From positions 1 through 31,383 of the forward strand of contig CAYWTX010000639.1 in NCBI GenBank assembly GCA_964461295.1: 31,383 bases of DNA, written 5' to 3'. Numbering within the stretch: the first letter of the stretch is position 1; every line of letters begins with the position of its first letter. The stretch is from CAYWTX01 sp964461295 (lineage in GTDB: Bacteria > Planctomycetota > Phycisphaerae > SM23-33). The notes under the pieces are model-generated. The model had not been told where the DNA came from. It saw only the letters and a program-made list of their open reading frames with translations, and searched no databases. Positions 8,792 to 18,085 of this stretch are shown here, piece after piece. A program made the position numbers and the translations under genes.

Positions 8792-9961
8792 TCACCGCTT
8801 CCCAACCGCGCGGACGAACACGTTGTAGACTTCCTCGGCCACGGAGGACCAGGACTTTACCGATTCCGACTGGCGGACGGCCTGTGGCGACCACCGCTTC
8901 TCAAGGGTGCCTGAGATGGCCTCGGCCAGCGGTTCCACTTCGCCGACGCTCACGATCTCGCCGTTGATCCCCGGCTGGACGATGTCCGGCACGGCGCCCA
9001 CGTTGGTCGCCACCACCGGGGTGCCGCAGGCCAGGCTCTCCAGCACGACGTTGGGGCAGCCCTCGCGGTAGGACGCCAGCACGCTCACGTCGGCGGCGCT
9101 GAGGTAGAGGGGGATGCGGCCATACGGCTGGGGGCCGGCCAGGATGACCCGGCCGTTCAGGCCAAGCCTGTCGACCATCTCCCGCAAGAGGCCCTGGTTC
9201 TTGCCGCCTTCGGGGTCTCCGCCCACCAGAACGAGACAGACATCCCCGGGAAGCCGCGCCATGGCCTGGACGGCCTCTCGATGCCCTTTGCGCGGCCCCA
9301 GGTGTGCCACGGTTACAACGAGCCGGCCCTCGGCAGGCAGTCCCAACTCGCGGCGGCACGCCTGCTTGTCCCTCGGATGGAACCGATCCGTGTCCACGCC
9401 GTTGGGGATCACGCGAATCATCCCGGCGTCGACGCCGAGCCCGATGGCCGTCTGGGCCAGGTGGCCGCTGACGCTGATGATCGCCGCGGCTCGCTGCATC
9501 GCCTCGACGCACTGGGGCAGCATACGGCGGTTCTGCATCGCCTGATACAGCCAGCCGCGGAGGGTGATGGTGTAGGGAACTCCGAGTTCGCGGGCCAGAA
9601 GCGATACGCCGACGCCGTCCGGCCAGACGAAGTGGGCGTCCAGAACGTCCGGGGTCCACCGGCGGCAGAAGTCCGCAAGCCACTGGCGGATTCCTCTGGC
9701 GTAGAACCTGGCGTCCAGCGACTTCAGCACGCCCGGCAGGTAGAACCATCCAGGCCGGTGGACGACCAAGCCTTCCCATCGGCCGTCGTCAGGCTTCGCG
9801 CCGCCGCCCCGCAGGCGGCTGAGAACCGGGAACCGCGGCTGCGGGCTGACGACCTGTAGCTCCGCCAGCTTCGCCAGCGCCGCCAGCCGCTGGTGGACGA
9901 ACACTCCCCACGTGGGCCTGGCCGCGCTGGGAAAGCAGTATGAGAACGACAGGATCTTCAC
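8792..9961 (-). CDS. Glycosyltransferase family 4 (GT-B)
   Basis: A 389-residue retaining GT-B glycosyltransferase acting at the inner face of the membrane on the lipid-linked repeat unit. The N-terminal acceptor domain begins MKILSFSYCFP. The donor domain carries IPNGVDTDRF, AHLGPRKGH and the E-x7-E signature at E300-E308, followed by ACGTPVVATNVGAVPDIV. The start codon is GTG at 9961. It overlaps the TGA of the preceding GT in a GTGA, and GGAGA stands about 5 bases upstream, so the start is well supported. A 108-base spacer separates it from the ATP-grasp gene. Donor and acceptor sugars cannot be read from sequence. Confidence 0.9.
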   Translation of the reverse strand: MKILSFSYCFPSAARPTWGVFVHQRLAALAKLAELQVVSPQPRFPVLSRLRGGGAKPDDGRWEGLVVHRPGWFYLPGVLKSLDARFYARGIRQWLADFCRRWTPDVLDAHFVWPDGVGVSLLARELGVPYTITLRGWLYQAMQNRRMLPQCVEAMQRAAAIISVSGHLAQTAIGLGVDAGMIRVIPNGVDTDRFHPRDKQACRRELGLPAEGRLVVTVAHLGPRKGHREAVQAMARLPGDVCLVLVGGDPEGGKNQGLLREMVDRLGLNGRVILAGPQPYGRIPLYLSAADVSVLASYREGCPNVVLESLACGTPVVATNVGAVPDIVQPGINGEIVSVGEVEPLAEAISGTLEKRWSPQAVRQSESVKSWSSVAEEVYNVFVRAVGKR

Positions 9962-11175
9962 GTCTGTCTCCGCCGATGGGAACGTGCCTTCCGGCTCAAC
10001 ATGCGAGAATAGGCATCAAGGTAGCTCGACGCCATCTTCTCGACCCCGTAGTTGGCGATCGCGTGTTGCCGCGCCCGCTCTCCGAGGCGAAGGCGACGCG
10101 CCGTATCGCGGCATAGCTCGACCATCGATTGAGCCAAGGCCGCCGGCGAGGCGGGCTCGACCAGCAGGCCGGTCCCATCCGGGATGGCGTTGGGCACGCC
10201 CCCGACGCGAGTGGCAATGACAGGCAGTTCCGCCGTCATGGCTTCCAGAACGACCATGGGGAGCCCTTCGCTGCGGCTTGACAGCACAAAGGCATCGGCC
10301 GCGGAGTAAAGGCAGTGAACGTCAGGCCGGTATCCGAGGAACCGGACGGTGTTTTGCAGGCCCAGCCGCTGGCGCTGACCCAGAAGCGATCGACAGTAGG
10401 GGGTATCAGGCATCGCCCCCGCCACCCAGACCAGCACGCGGCGGTCGAGCGGAACGTTGCGAATCGCCGCGGCCGCGTCCAGCAAATCCTCGAACCCCTT
10501 CTCCGGCCTGGCGTTGCCCACGGCAAGGAACACGAAGTCACCCTCTGACGCACCGAGTTCACGGCGAACGGCGGCCCGCGATTGGGGGGATCTCGCAACC
10601 GTCGGCACGCCGTTGGGGATGATGTCGAAACCTTCTCGCCAAGCCAGGTAGTCGGCGTGGCGGCGGGCCACTTCCTCGGACACAGCCGTGGCCATGGACA
10701 CGCCTCGCATGGCCAGGCGATGGCGCAACCGCGGTTCCCGATCGGCGTTGAACAGCAGCCCGTGGGCCGAGTATACGATGGGTCGCCGGCCGCTGATCCA
10801 GTTGGCCAGGACGACGTACGGCATGCTGGAGCGGTCATGGCAGTTGATGACCGCGGGCCGGAACTCGCGGAGCAACCTGCCCAGTCGGAAGATGGCCCTG
10901 AGGTCGTAACCCGTGTTGCTTCCTATCGCCGCCACGGTCACGCCAGCCAGTTCCACCTCCTCGGCCAACTGTCCCTTGTCGCCCAGACAGACAACGAGCG
11001 TCCCTATGCGCCTGGCCGAGAGCCTGCCTGCCAGGTGGGCGACAACGCGCTCGCCGCCGCCCAGCCCCAGCCGATGAATGACCAGTGCAACTCGTTCGGC
11101 GTCGGGCTGACCGTCGTGGCGCCTGGCCGGTTCGCCGCCGGACTCGCGATCGCTGTTAGTCTCGTGAGGTGCCAT
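9958..11175 (-). CDS. Glycosyltransferase family 4 (GT-B)
   Basis: A 405-residue GT-B glycosyltransferase. Its N-terminal domain shows the GGGERVV loop typical of this family. The donor domain shows IPNGV, GNARPEKGF and the E-x7-E motif at E303-E311 (SEGLPMVVLE), with GGVPNAIPDG after it. Likely role: one sugar addition in repeat-unit assembly on the cytoplasmic membrane face. The first 25 residues are polar and not family-like, so translation might begin a little later, but no better start with a ribosome-binding site was seen. It sits 17 bases after the O-antigen-ligase-like gene and is coupled to the next GT by a GTGA overlap. It has no close sequence resemblance to the neighbouring GT beyond the family motifs. 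Confidence 0.9.
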   Translation of the reverse strand: MAPHETNSDRESGGEPARRHDGQPDAERVALVIHRLGLGGGERVVAHLAGRLSARRIGTLVVCLGDKGQLAEEVELAGVTVAAIGSNTGYDLRAIFRLGRLLREFRPAVINCHDRSSMPYVVLANWISGRRPIVYSAHGLLFNADREPRLRHRLAMRGVSMATAVSEEVARRHADYLAWREGFDIIPNGVPTVARSPQSRAAVRRELGASEGDFVFLAVGNARPEKGFEDLLDAAAAIRNVPLDRRVLVWVAGAMPDTPYCRSLLGQRQRLGLQNTVRFLGYRPDVHCLYSAADAFVLSSRSEGLPMVVLEAMTAELPVIATRVGGVPNAIPDGTGLLVEPASPAALAQSMVELCRDTARRLRLGERARQHAIANYGVEKMASSYLDAYSRMLSRKARSHRRRQT

Positions 11176-11192
11176 AGGTAGCCGCGATCCCG

Positions 11193-12602
11193 TCAGGTGC
11201 CCGCCGGGGCCGACGCCGGCTTGGGCAGCCGCCTGGGCAACCGCTTGGGCAGTCGGTGCTGGTGCGGACCCTCCTTCGGTAGAGTCAAAGCGGCTTCCAG
11301 GGCCTCTCCGGCCGCGTCGGCCTTGGCATTCTCCAACGCCCTGTCAAGGCAGACCGGCAGCAGCAGGAACCACCACGTATACTCCACGTACGTCAGCGAG
11401 ACGGCCAGGCATCCCGTGAGAAGCGTCGCCAGCGCACAGCGCAACGTGAAGGCGCTATGCACCAGGTGACGGCCCGCTTCCCCAGGCAGCGTCGTCGCCT
11501 GCCGGGTCACGCGCCGCAGTATCAGGAACGCGTTGCCGATCAGCAGCCCGAAGACGATGATCCCCTGGATTCCCAGTTCCGTCAGGCAGCGTATGTACGT
11601 GTTGTGGACATCCTTCATCACGTACTCAGGCACATAGCGGTTTATGTTCTGGTAGAAGTTCCCCGGCCCCACTCCAAGCGGGTGATCTTTCCACATCGCC
11701 AGACCCGCGCGAGCCAACACCACTCGGCTCTCAGCGGACGCATCTCGTTGCTCCTCGGGCCTGGCGATGGAGACCGCGCGGTCGAGGAACTGCGGGTCGG
11801 TGAGGTAGAAGAACCCTGCGCCGGCAAGGACGATCCCCGCCGCTATGTGCTTGCGATACTGCTTCGGGGCGGCAACCAGGGCCACGACCCCTCCGGCAAG
11901 CAGGCCGATCACGGCGCTGCGGCTGCGGGTCAGCACGACCGCGTTGGCCGTGAAGCCCCCGGCGATGAAGCACACGATCCGCCCGGGCCACCCGCTTCGC
12001 AGGAACTTCGCCCCGATCAACCAGAGCATCGTCGCCATGTAGACGGCGAAGAAATTCGACTCCGAGAAGTCCGGTCCGCCGATCCCCTCCAGCCTCCCCT
12101 TGACGAAGGCGCGCCTGGGCAGGTCCCACGCCTGCATTCCCAGGAACATCGTGCCGATTACCAGCACCCAGATCAGGCGGTCCAGGTTCCGGATGTTCGT
12201 GACGATGTGCGTCAGCATAAGCAGGAAGACCGCCACCTTCGTGAACTTCACGGACGGATGATCGACTCCGGCCAGCGTATACCGGCCCACCGTCTGCTGG
12301 CCGATGAGCACCGACAGCCAGACGATGCCCAGGAATGCCAGCAGCAGCTTCTCCTGGCCCGTCAGGATCTTCTGCCCTTGGCGCAGCTTCCGCCAGTTCA
12401 GGGCGAGGCCCACCGCCGTTGTGGCGGCCAGGATGAAGGAATAGCGGATGCCCCAAGGTCGGACAGGCGCTGCCCACCATTGGCTTTCAGGGCCGATGAC
12501 GTAGTGGGCGCAATAGCCCAGGACGCCAAGGATCGGCGAAACGAGGGCTCCTGCCGCACAGAACGCGAAGAGCCCGAGGAACATGATGGTCTTCAATGCC
12601 AT
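11193..12602 (-). CDS. O-antigen ligase/polymerase-like membrane protein (Wzy/WaaL fold)
   Basis: A 469-residue protein with about ten hydrophobic segments (for example LFAFCAAGALVSPILGVLGY near the N-terminus). A large loop carries the DVHNTYIRCLTELGI motif, typical of O-antigen ligases and of the exosortase-A-associated O-ligase group. It would polymerise repeat units or transfer glycan to a lipid or protein acceptor on the periplasmic side. Two starts are possible. The ATG at 12602 begins directly before the first membrane segment and is used here; an ATG at 12686 would add 28 charged residues, and neither has a strong ribosome-binding site. The C-terminal tail is basic, with three copies of a short Leu-Pro-basic unit. 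It lies between two GT genes. Confidence 0.83.
   Translation of the reverse strand: MALKTIMFLGLFAFCAAGALVSPILGVLGYCAHYVIGPESQWWAAPVRPWGIRYSFILAATTAVGLALNWRKLRQGQKILTGQEKLLLAFLGIVWLSVLIGQQTVGRYTLAGVDHPSVKFTKVAVFLLMLTHIVTNIRNLDRLIWVLVIGTMFLGMQAWDLPRRAFVKGRLEGIGGPDFSESNFFAVYMATMLWLIGAKFLRSGWPGRIVCFIAGGFTANAVVLTRSRSAVIGLLAGGVVALVAAPKQYRKHIAAGIVLAGAGFFYLTDPQFLDRAVSIARPEEQRDASAESRVVLARAGLAMWKDHPLGVGPGNFYQNINRYVPEYVMKDVHNTYIRCLTELGIQGIIVFGLLIGNAFLILRRVTRQATTLPGEAGRHLVHSAFTLRCALATLLTGCLAVSLTYVEYTWWFLLLPVCLDRALENAKADAAGEALEAALTLPKEGPHQHRLPKRLPRRLPKPASAPAGT
11221..11256 (-). repeat. Three 12-base tandem units in the tail of the O-ligase-like gene
   Basis: Three adjacent 12-base units (11221-11232, 11233-11244, 11245-11256) on the pattern TTGGGCAGCCGC. 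They encode a repeated four-residue Leu-Pro-basic-Arg block in the C-terminal tail, probably produced by slippage. Confidence 0.7.
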
Positions 12603-12722
12603 GCGGTACGCTTCTTGCCGGACGCTGGGTGCGGCATCGCGGCGACCCGGGCGGCGCCGTTTCTCGTCCGGCAAGCTCGCGAGCATGTCCGCCCAATCTG
12701 GCCGCGTCTAGCCTAATGTTCG

Positions 12723-14027
12723 TCATCGAACGTGCCGGAGTTTAGCCCTTTCCGATCCTGACACGAGCTGCTCGAGTTCCCGGACTTCCGCCTTCATCCT
12801 GTCCTCCCAACTCCACAGGCCGGCAGCCCTTTGGAGCTGCGCCGTCCGCAGACGACGAGCCAACTCCGGGTCCGTCAGAACCTTTCTGAGGCACTCGCCC
12901 AGGCCTTCGACGTCATCGCGGTCAGCCAGGAGGCCGTTGACATTGTGCTCGACGAGGTCCGCCGAAGAAACGTCCCGGACCGAGACGACGGGCGCTCCGG
13001 CACACATCGATTCGTACAACGGATTGCACCGGTTCGTGACGTCGTTGGTGATCATGAAGGCGTCGGCCAGGTTCATCAGGGCCCAGATGTCGCCATGCGA
13101 GACTCCGCCGAGCCATACGACCTCACCATCGATGCCCAGTTCCTTGGCCAGCCGCTGGAGGCGTTCCCGTTCCGCCCCGTCGCCGGCCACCACAAGTTGA
13201 CAGTCACAACCATGCTCCCGGCAGTACTTGATCGCATGGAGCATCCGGTCGATCCTCTTCCAGTAGCTCAGCCTGGAGCAAGAGAGGACCCAACGGGCGC
13301 CTGGTCGCAGGCCGGCCGCCACGAAGCGCGACGCAAGGTCGGCGCGCGTGTCGCTCGGCCGGTCGGTCGGCAGGTCCACTCCGTTCTGCCAGAACCGGAA
13401 ACGCGACAGGTCAATCCGCAGCTTCCGCGCCACCTCATCGCCTCGTGTGCCGTCGTTACAGCAGATCAGCAGGCTGTGCGGCACCAGGTACCCCGCGGCG
13501 GCGACCGGGTACCGCAGCCACACGAGCGGGCGTTTCGCCAAGTCGGCCAGGAACGTGCCGTACAACCGCGTCACGTTGGGAACGTTCAGGATGCGCCCGA
13601 CGATCCAGCCGGCCAGGGCGGCATACTGGTTGTGCGCGTAGACGAGATCGAACTTCCCCTTGGCGCGCCGGCGGGCCCGCATCGCCTCCAGGACCAGGCT
13701 GATCGTCAGCAGGACGCAGGTCACGAGGTTCACCAGCCAGCGAACCGCATAGGGCGGCTCCTTGCCGCCGCCCAGGCGCCGGCCAAGAGCCCGAACCGGC
13801 AGGATCGCCGGCATCCAGGAGCACCCGGCCACGTGGATCGCGTATCCGGCGTCGCGCCGGTGGGTGAGTTCCTCCAGCCCGTCCGAGAAGAGATGGTAGC
13901 GGGGAAGCACCAGGACGACGGCGTGCCCGCCCCGAACGTGGCCGCGCAGCGTCTCGCACAGCGAGGGCATCCCGCCCTTGCCCGCCATCGACCAGACGGG
14001 CAGGGCCGATAGATTGAGAATGCGCAT
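12723..14027 (-). CDS. Glycosyltransferase family 4-like (GT-B)
   Basis: A 434-residue GT-B protein. The N-terminal domain starts MRILNLSALPVW with a GGMPSLCE acceptor loop. A hydrophobic stretch near residues 98-118 may anchor it to the membrane. The donor domain has WQNGVDLP, SCSRLSYWKRIDRML and the RCNPLYESM motif ending at E339. The first glutamate of the usual E-x7-E is Asn here, as in some GT4 subgroups with the CNPLYE signature. The ATG at 14027 is preceded by GAGAGA. It follows the flippase gene after 48 bases and precedes the O-ligase-like gene. Substrate unknown. Confidence 0.87.
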   Translation of the reverse strand: MRILNLSALPVWSMAGKGGMPSLCETLRGHVRGGHAVVLVLPRYHLFSDGLEELTHRRDAGYAIHVAGCSWMPAILPVRALGRRLGGGKEPPYAVRWLVNLVTCVLLTISLVLEAMRARRRAKGKFDLVYAHNQYAALAGWIVGRILNVPNVTRLYGTFLADLAKRPLVWLRYPVAAAGYLVPHSLLICCNDGTRGDEVARKLRIDLSRFRFWQNGVDLPTDRPSDTRADLASRFVAAGLRPGARWVLSCSRLSYWKRIDRMLHAIKYCREHGCDCQLVVAGDGAERERLQRLAKELGIDGEVVWLGGVSHGDIWALMNLADAFMITNDVTNRCNPLYESMCAGAPVVSVRDVSSADLVEHNVNGLLADRDDVEGLGECLRKVLTDPELARRLRTAQLQRAAGLWSWEDRMKAEVRELEQLVSGSERAKLRHVR

Positions 14028-14075
14028 TGTTCTCTCTCAGTTCACCCCATCGGGGACATAGGGGGTCCTTCCACG

Positions 14076-15665
14076 CTACTCCTGGCCTGCAGGCCGAGAC
14101 TCGATGGCTGCCGGGGCGAGGACGCCGGCACGTCTCGGAGATCGCTTCAGACTCATCCGCAGGATATCCACCAGTTCGTGCATGGTGTCGCGGAACCCCA
14201 GCCAGATCATCGCGGCGCAACAGGATGCACCTCCCAGGATGCCGGCAGTGAGCCCTATGGCCACCGGAAGCCCCGCGGCGGCGCAGACGGACGTGGCGGC
14301 CAGAGACCCAACGCCCGTTGCGAGCGCTATGCAGGCGGGCGCGATCAGTGCGCGGAGCACCCGAAGGTACGCCACCTCGACTGTCCGAGCCGCCCAGTAG
14401 GCCGCGTAGAAGTAGAACGCCGAGGCCAGGGCCATGGCGACCGCGACGCCTAGCAGGCCGAAGAGCATGCCCAGCGTCATCACCAGGGCCACGGTAATCG
14501 CCAACCTGCCGACGGTAAGCTTGAACGGCATGTCAGGTCGGCAGCAGGCCATGAGCGTTGCCGTTACGGGCCCCTGGATGGAGTTGAGTGCGGCGGCAAG
14601 ACAGAGGATGCGAAGAGCCGGCACGACCTCAAGCCATCTCTCGCCCCAAAGCAGGGCCACCGCTGGGTACGCCACGGCCGCCAGGCCCGCCAACAACGGC
14701 CAGGTGATTGTCGCCCCCACCCGGGTGGCCTTGAGCATCCCGCGCGCGATGACGTCCTTTTTCCCCTTTGCCTGCGAGAGCCCGGGGAACAGCACCGCGT
14801 CCGTCGTTCGGGTGATCCGGTTGTGGATGATGTGGGGCACCTTGTAGGCAAACTCGTAGAGGCCCAGGCTCGTCGTCCCAAGCAGTCTGCCCAGCAGGAT
14901 GTAGTCCACGTTGTAGTTGAGGAAGCCCAGCAGCGATCCGGCCAACCCATAGGCGCCAAAGCGGAATTGGAAGCGAAAGCTGTCGCGATTGAACCGCATG
15001 CCAGGCCGCCACCGCGCCGCGATGCATATGGCCGCGTGGATGAAGAGACCCGACGCCAGGGTTCCGATGACCAGAGCCCAGTGGCGCAGGTCGGTCGCAA
15101 CGGCCAGGATCACGGCCAGCCCCGACGCGATCAGCGTCCCGATCGTGTCTATCACCACGAGGTTGCCGAAGTGCATGCGCTTCTGGAGAATCGCGCTGGG
15201 GACGGTACTGGCAGCCACGAGAAGCAGGCCCAGGCACAGCGCGCGCAGGACCCACGTAAGCTCGGGGGCGCGGAAGAAGGCCGCCACGGAGGGCGCGACG
15301 CCGAAGGCGGCGGCGAAGAGCGCGACCTTGACGGCTGCCGTCGTCCAGAACGCGGTGGACAAGTCGTCTTCGGTGACATGGGGTTTCGCGATGATCCCGG
15401 CGCCCATTCCCAATGCGGCCAGACGCTCGATGAAATCGCGTGCCAGGACCGCCAGCGTGAAGAGGCCGAAGTCCGCGGGCGTCAGGTGCCGCGCCAGGAT
15501 CGTGCTGGCTCCGATGGTGATGATCGTGCTCAGGACACTCCCGCCGACCTGCCACGCCGCGCCTCGACCGGCGGCCCGCGCGATCTCGTGGGTGTCCACC
15601 CTTTCGGCCCGCTCCACGGCCTGGGGTGGGTGGCCGCTCGGAAGCGCTTCATGGGCAACAGGCAT
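14076..15665 (-). CDS. Polysaccharide flippase (MOP superfamily, Wzx/WzxC-like)
   Basis: A 529-residue integral membrane protein with about 12-14 hydrophobic helices. It carries the MOP/PST pattern at its N-terminus (GAAWQVGGSVLS, then TILARHLTPADFGLF) and the mid-protein LLGTTSLGLYEFAYKV block. It would translocate lipid-linked repeat units across the inner membrane. The start at 15665 is chosen over one at 15776 because GGAG stands 7 bases upstream. It also overlaps the methyltransferase gene by only 17 bases, whereas the longer form would overlap it by 128. It supplies the export step for the whole cluster. Confidence 0.9.
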   Translation of the reverse strand: MPVAHEALPSGHPPQAVERAERVDTHEIARAAGRGAAWQVGGSVLSTIITIGASTILARHLTPADFGLFTLAVLARDFIERLAALGMGAGIIAKPHVTEDDLSTAFWTTAAVKVALFAAAFGVAPSVAAFFRAPELTWVLRALCLGLLLVAASTVPSAILQKRMHFGNLVVIDTIGTLIASGLAVILAVATDLRHWALVIGTLASGLFIHAAICIAARWRPGMRFNRDSFRFQFRFGAYGLAGSLLGFLNYNVDYILLGRLLGTTSLGLYEFAYKVPHIIHNRITRTTDAVLFPGLSQAKGKKDVIARGMLKATRVGATITWPLLAGLAAVAYPAVALLWGERWLEVVPALRILCLAAALNSIQGPVTATLMACCRPDMPFKLTVGRLAITVALVMTLGMLFGLLGVAVAMALASAFYFYAAYWAARTVEVAYLRVLRALIAPACIALATGVGSLAATSVCAAAGLPVAIGLTAGILGGASCCAAMIWLGFRDTMHELVDILRMSLKRSPRRAGVLAPAAIESRPAGQE

Positions 15666-16440
15666 TGCGGCACTCCGATTTTCCGGTGTTGCGCGCTCCG
15701 GGACAACTGGCGGGCTGTCCTCCCCCTTCGGCGGATGCAGCACCGGCCCCCAAGAGCTTCCCGGCCATGATGACATTCCATGCCATCGGCCGCAAGGGCG
15801 GCAGGAGACGGAACAGGACTTGGTCCACCCTCTCCAGAAACCGGAAGGTGGCCTGGCCGGCCCGATGGAAGCCGACCCAGAACAGCGGAATGCACAGCAG
15901 CGAGAGGAGGTTCCGGTGATCGAGATGGAGGCTGGAGCAGCAGGACCTGACCCGATTGACGTCAGCAGATGTCAGCGGGTGCTCGCCCTCGTCTCGAAGA
16001 GCAGGCGTCAGCCACCGCACCAGGCGGATGATCGGGTTTGCCGCCAGCGGTTCGCAGAACAGGCATTCCGCGCCGGGCTTGCACACCCGCTGGAGCTCGC
16101 GCATGAACCGAGGGATGTCCAGATGATGAACGATGGCCTTTCCGAACACGACGTCGAAGAAGCCGTCGGCGAATGGCATCGCGTGGGCATCGCCGAGGAC
16201 CGTGTGCACCTTCGGGCGGTATTCAGCGAAGGGATGCTCATCGAAGACACGCAACAACTCCGGATCGACGTCGAGGCACCACAGTTCGGCCCCCAGTTCA
16301 GCCATCGCGTGGGCAATGCTGGCCGAAACGCCGCAGCCGACGTAGAGGACGCGGGCGCCTGCCAGCTTCGGGAGCCGTTGAACGCAACATCGCGTCAGAT
16401 CGCTGTTCACGAAGGGGTACCACCGGTATCGGAAGGTCAT
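15649..16440 (-). CDS. SAM-dependent class I methyltransferase
   Basis: A 263-residue Rossmann-fold methyltransferase (Methyltransf_11 type). The SAM-binding loop is VLYVGCGVS at 31-39, with Tyr where Asp/Glu is usual. It is followed by the acidic LDVDP at 56-60, GDAHAMPF at 83-90 and FFDVVFGKAIVHHL. It probably methylates a sugar or a lipid-linked intermediate. The start at 16440 has a strong AGAGGAG site 5 bases upstream; an in-frame ATG at 16494 is not supported. Its 3' end overlaps the flippase start by 17 bases, suggesting coupling. The C-terminal 30 residues are Gly/Ala/Cys-rich and unlike the family. Confidence 0.82.
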   Translation of the reverse strand: MTFRYRWYPFVNSDLTRCCVQRLPKLAGARVLYVGCGVSASIAHAMAELGAELWCLDVDPELLRVFDEHPFAEYRPKVHTVLGDAHAMPFADGFFDVVFGKAIVHHLDIPRFMRELQRVCKPGAECLFCEPLAANPIIRLVRWLTPALRDEGEHPLTSADVNRVRSCCSSLHLDHRNLLSLLCIPLFWVGFHRAGQATFRFLERVDQVLFRLLPPLRPMAWNVIMAGKLLGAGAASAEGGGQPASCPGARNTGKSECRNACCP

Positions 16441-16550
16441 CTTGTCTCCTCTGCCTTCTGTGTGCTGCGCGCCTCTCGGCGCGCGTTCATCCACTGCGGG
16501 TTCCTCTGTGCCGCCGCAACTTCCGCACGGGTCAAGTGTTCCATTGTGGT

Positions 16551-17576
16551 TTACCGTCGATCATCCTGCTGCCTCCTGGACTTCAGAACCAGCACTTGTG
16601 TCACGCTGAGCCTTCCCGCTCCGGGCAGGCAGGAGATCCAGTCAAAGCCGAGCCTTCCCACGTGGAAGGCATCCACGTGATTGCGTCCGAGGCGCGGGCC
16701 CACGCCGCTCAGGCCCCAGAGGGCAAGGCGGTACCCGGTGTTCTCGAGGGCCCCAATGGCGTCCGGCGATCCACGCCACCACGGAAACGCCATGGCCTCC
16801 ACGACGTGTCCGGGCAGGTTGGTCTCGATGAGGCGCTTCGCCTCGGCCAGGTCCCGACCCAGTGCTTGCGGCGTAACCGGGCTGTCGGGCCGGGCTGCGC
16901 ACGCGAAGAACGGGGCGGCCGCCTGGCGGCGCAGGTCCCACCGCAGTCCGCCAAGGTAGGGCGCTCCGATGCAGGCGCGTCCGACGACCTCCTCCCGCAA
17001 CATCTGGAGCAGATCCCCCAACCCGTCGCCCTCCACGTGCGGCCCGTTTGGCACACGGTTGTGCCACATGCCGTGGGATTGAACATCCACGTCACCGGCG
17101 CCTGCCAGACCCCGGATATCGCCCCAGGACAGGAGCGTCTTGGACAGTTGTTCGCCCGCCTTGCCCGCGGGGCGTGTCGCCATTTCGACCAGCCCCGGGC
17201 AAATGAACAGAACGCTCCGCATTCCGTGCTGTCGCAGAAGGGGAAGCGTGTGATCCGCGAAGCCCTTCAGTCCGTCATCGAAGGTCAGAAGGACCGATGG
17301 GCGATCCAGCGTTCTGGTGCCCGAGAGCCATTCCAGGTACTCCCTGGTCGTGAGCGTCGAGTACTTGTTGCGCGCGAGGTGCTCAAGTTTGGGCTTGAGG
17401 TAGCTGCCCCCAGGCGCGTGTTGCGCGAACACCGGGACGGCTGCGTTCGGATCGACGCAGCGCCCGTACAGCATCGGGGGCAACCGATGCAGGGCGATGA
17501 GGCGCAGGTTGTGCCAGTTCTCACGCATCATACGACGCGGCGGGCGACCCGGACATTCCGGCAACGAGAGGACCAT
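16551..17576 (-). CDS. Polysaccharide deacetylase (NodB fold, classic motifs)
   Basis: A 341-residue NodB-domain protein. Motif 1 is TFDDG at 98-102, with the catalytic base and a metal-binding Asp. Motif 2 is SHGMWH at 167-172, giving the two zinc-binding histidines of HxxxH. A VEAMAFPWW stretch corresponds to motif 3, where Arg is usual. It would de-N-acetylate or de-O-acetylate the polysaccharide or a precursor. No signal peptide is seen. The first start (17576) is used; MMREN at 17531 is an equally plausible start and neither has a clear ribosome-binding site. It begins 14 bases after the PssE-like gene and is the second deacetylase of the locus, not closely similar to the one at 6402-7409. 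Confidence 0.85.
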   Translation of the reverse strand: MVLSLPECPGRPPRRMMRENWHNLRLIALHRLPPMLYGRCVDPNAAVPVFAQHAPGGSYLKPKLEHLARNKYSTLTTREYLEWLSGTRTLDRPSVLLTFDDGLKGFADHTLPLLRQHGMRSVLFICPGLVEMATRPAGKAGEQLSKTLLSWGDIRGLAGAGDVDVQSHGMWHNRVPNGPHVEGDGLGDLLQMLREEVVGRACIGAPYLGGLRWDLRRQAAAPFFACAARPDSPVTPQALGRDLAEAKRLIETNLPGHVVEAMAFPWWRGSPDAIGALENTGYRLALWGLSGVGPRLGRNHVDAFHVGRLGFDWISCLPGAGRLSVTQVLVLKSRRQQDDRR

Positions 17577-17590
17577 AGTGTCGCAGACAT

Positions 17591-18085
17591 TCAGCGCACG
17601 CTCCGAGATGGCCGCACGCGTTTTGGTTCCCGGACGGGCGTCGCCACGAAGTCCCAGATGGCTTCCGGGAGTTCGGGGCCGCGCTGGTAGGGCACGAGCG
17701 GCCGGGTTGCCTGCTCACGGAGGGCAGCCTCCAAATCGCCTACCTGGAAGCAGCACCTGCACAGTCCACGTGCGGCCAGGACTCGCAGCAACTGCGCTTG
17801 GTGATCGCCCGGAAGGCTTCGGTTCGCCACAGCGATGAAACTCTTCTGAAGGAGCAGCAACTCGAAGAGCGTTCCGACCCCGCCGTGACTGATCACGAGG
17901 TCAGCCTTGTGGTAGTGCTGGTCCATGTCCTCCACGTACCGGACCCACTGAATGTGCCGAGGGATGTAACGGCTCCGGCCGATCTGGGCGATAACGGGGC
18001 CATGGACGATACCTTCGCCGGCGAGGCGGTCGACCTCCCGGATCAGCTCATCGAAGTAGGTTGTGCCAACCGTGACGAAAATCAT
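17591..18085 (-). CDS. PssE/Alg13-like glycosyltransferase subunit (GT28 C-terminal domain)
   Basis: A 164-residue protein matching the Alg13/PssE/EpsF family, the catalytic half of a two-part glycosyltransferase. It begins MIFVTVGTTYFDELI and carries the donor-binding loop SHGGVGT in the middle. Known family members bind a membrane-associated Alg14/PssD partner. That partner is exactly the C-terminal domain of the gene immediately upstream, whose TGA overlaps this ATG in an ATGA. The start is therefore secure, and the much longer open frame up to 18565 is a shadow. It likely adds the second sugar of a lipid-linked oligosaccharide, as PssD/PssE and Alg13/14 do. Confidence 0.88.
   Translation of the reverse strand: MIFVTVGTTYFDELIREVDRLAGEGIVHGPVIAQIGRSRYIPRHIQWVRYVEDMDQHYHKADLVISHGGVGTLFELLLLQKSFIAVANRSLPGDHQAQLLRVLAARGLCRCCFQVGDLEAALREQATRPLVPYQRGPELPEAIWDFVATPVREPKRVRPSRSVR

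Noticed and set aside
14028..14075. ACCCC/GGGGT inverted repeat between the flippase and GT genes as a terminator
   Set aside because: The stem is only five pairs with a long loop and no T-run, and it lies inside a co-directional gene string.
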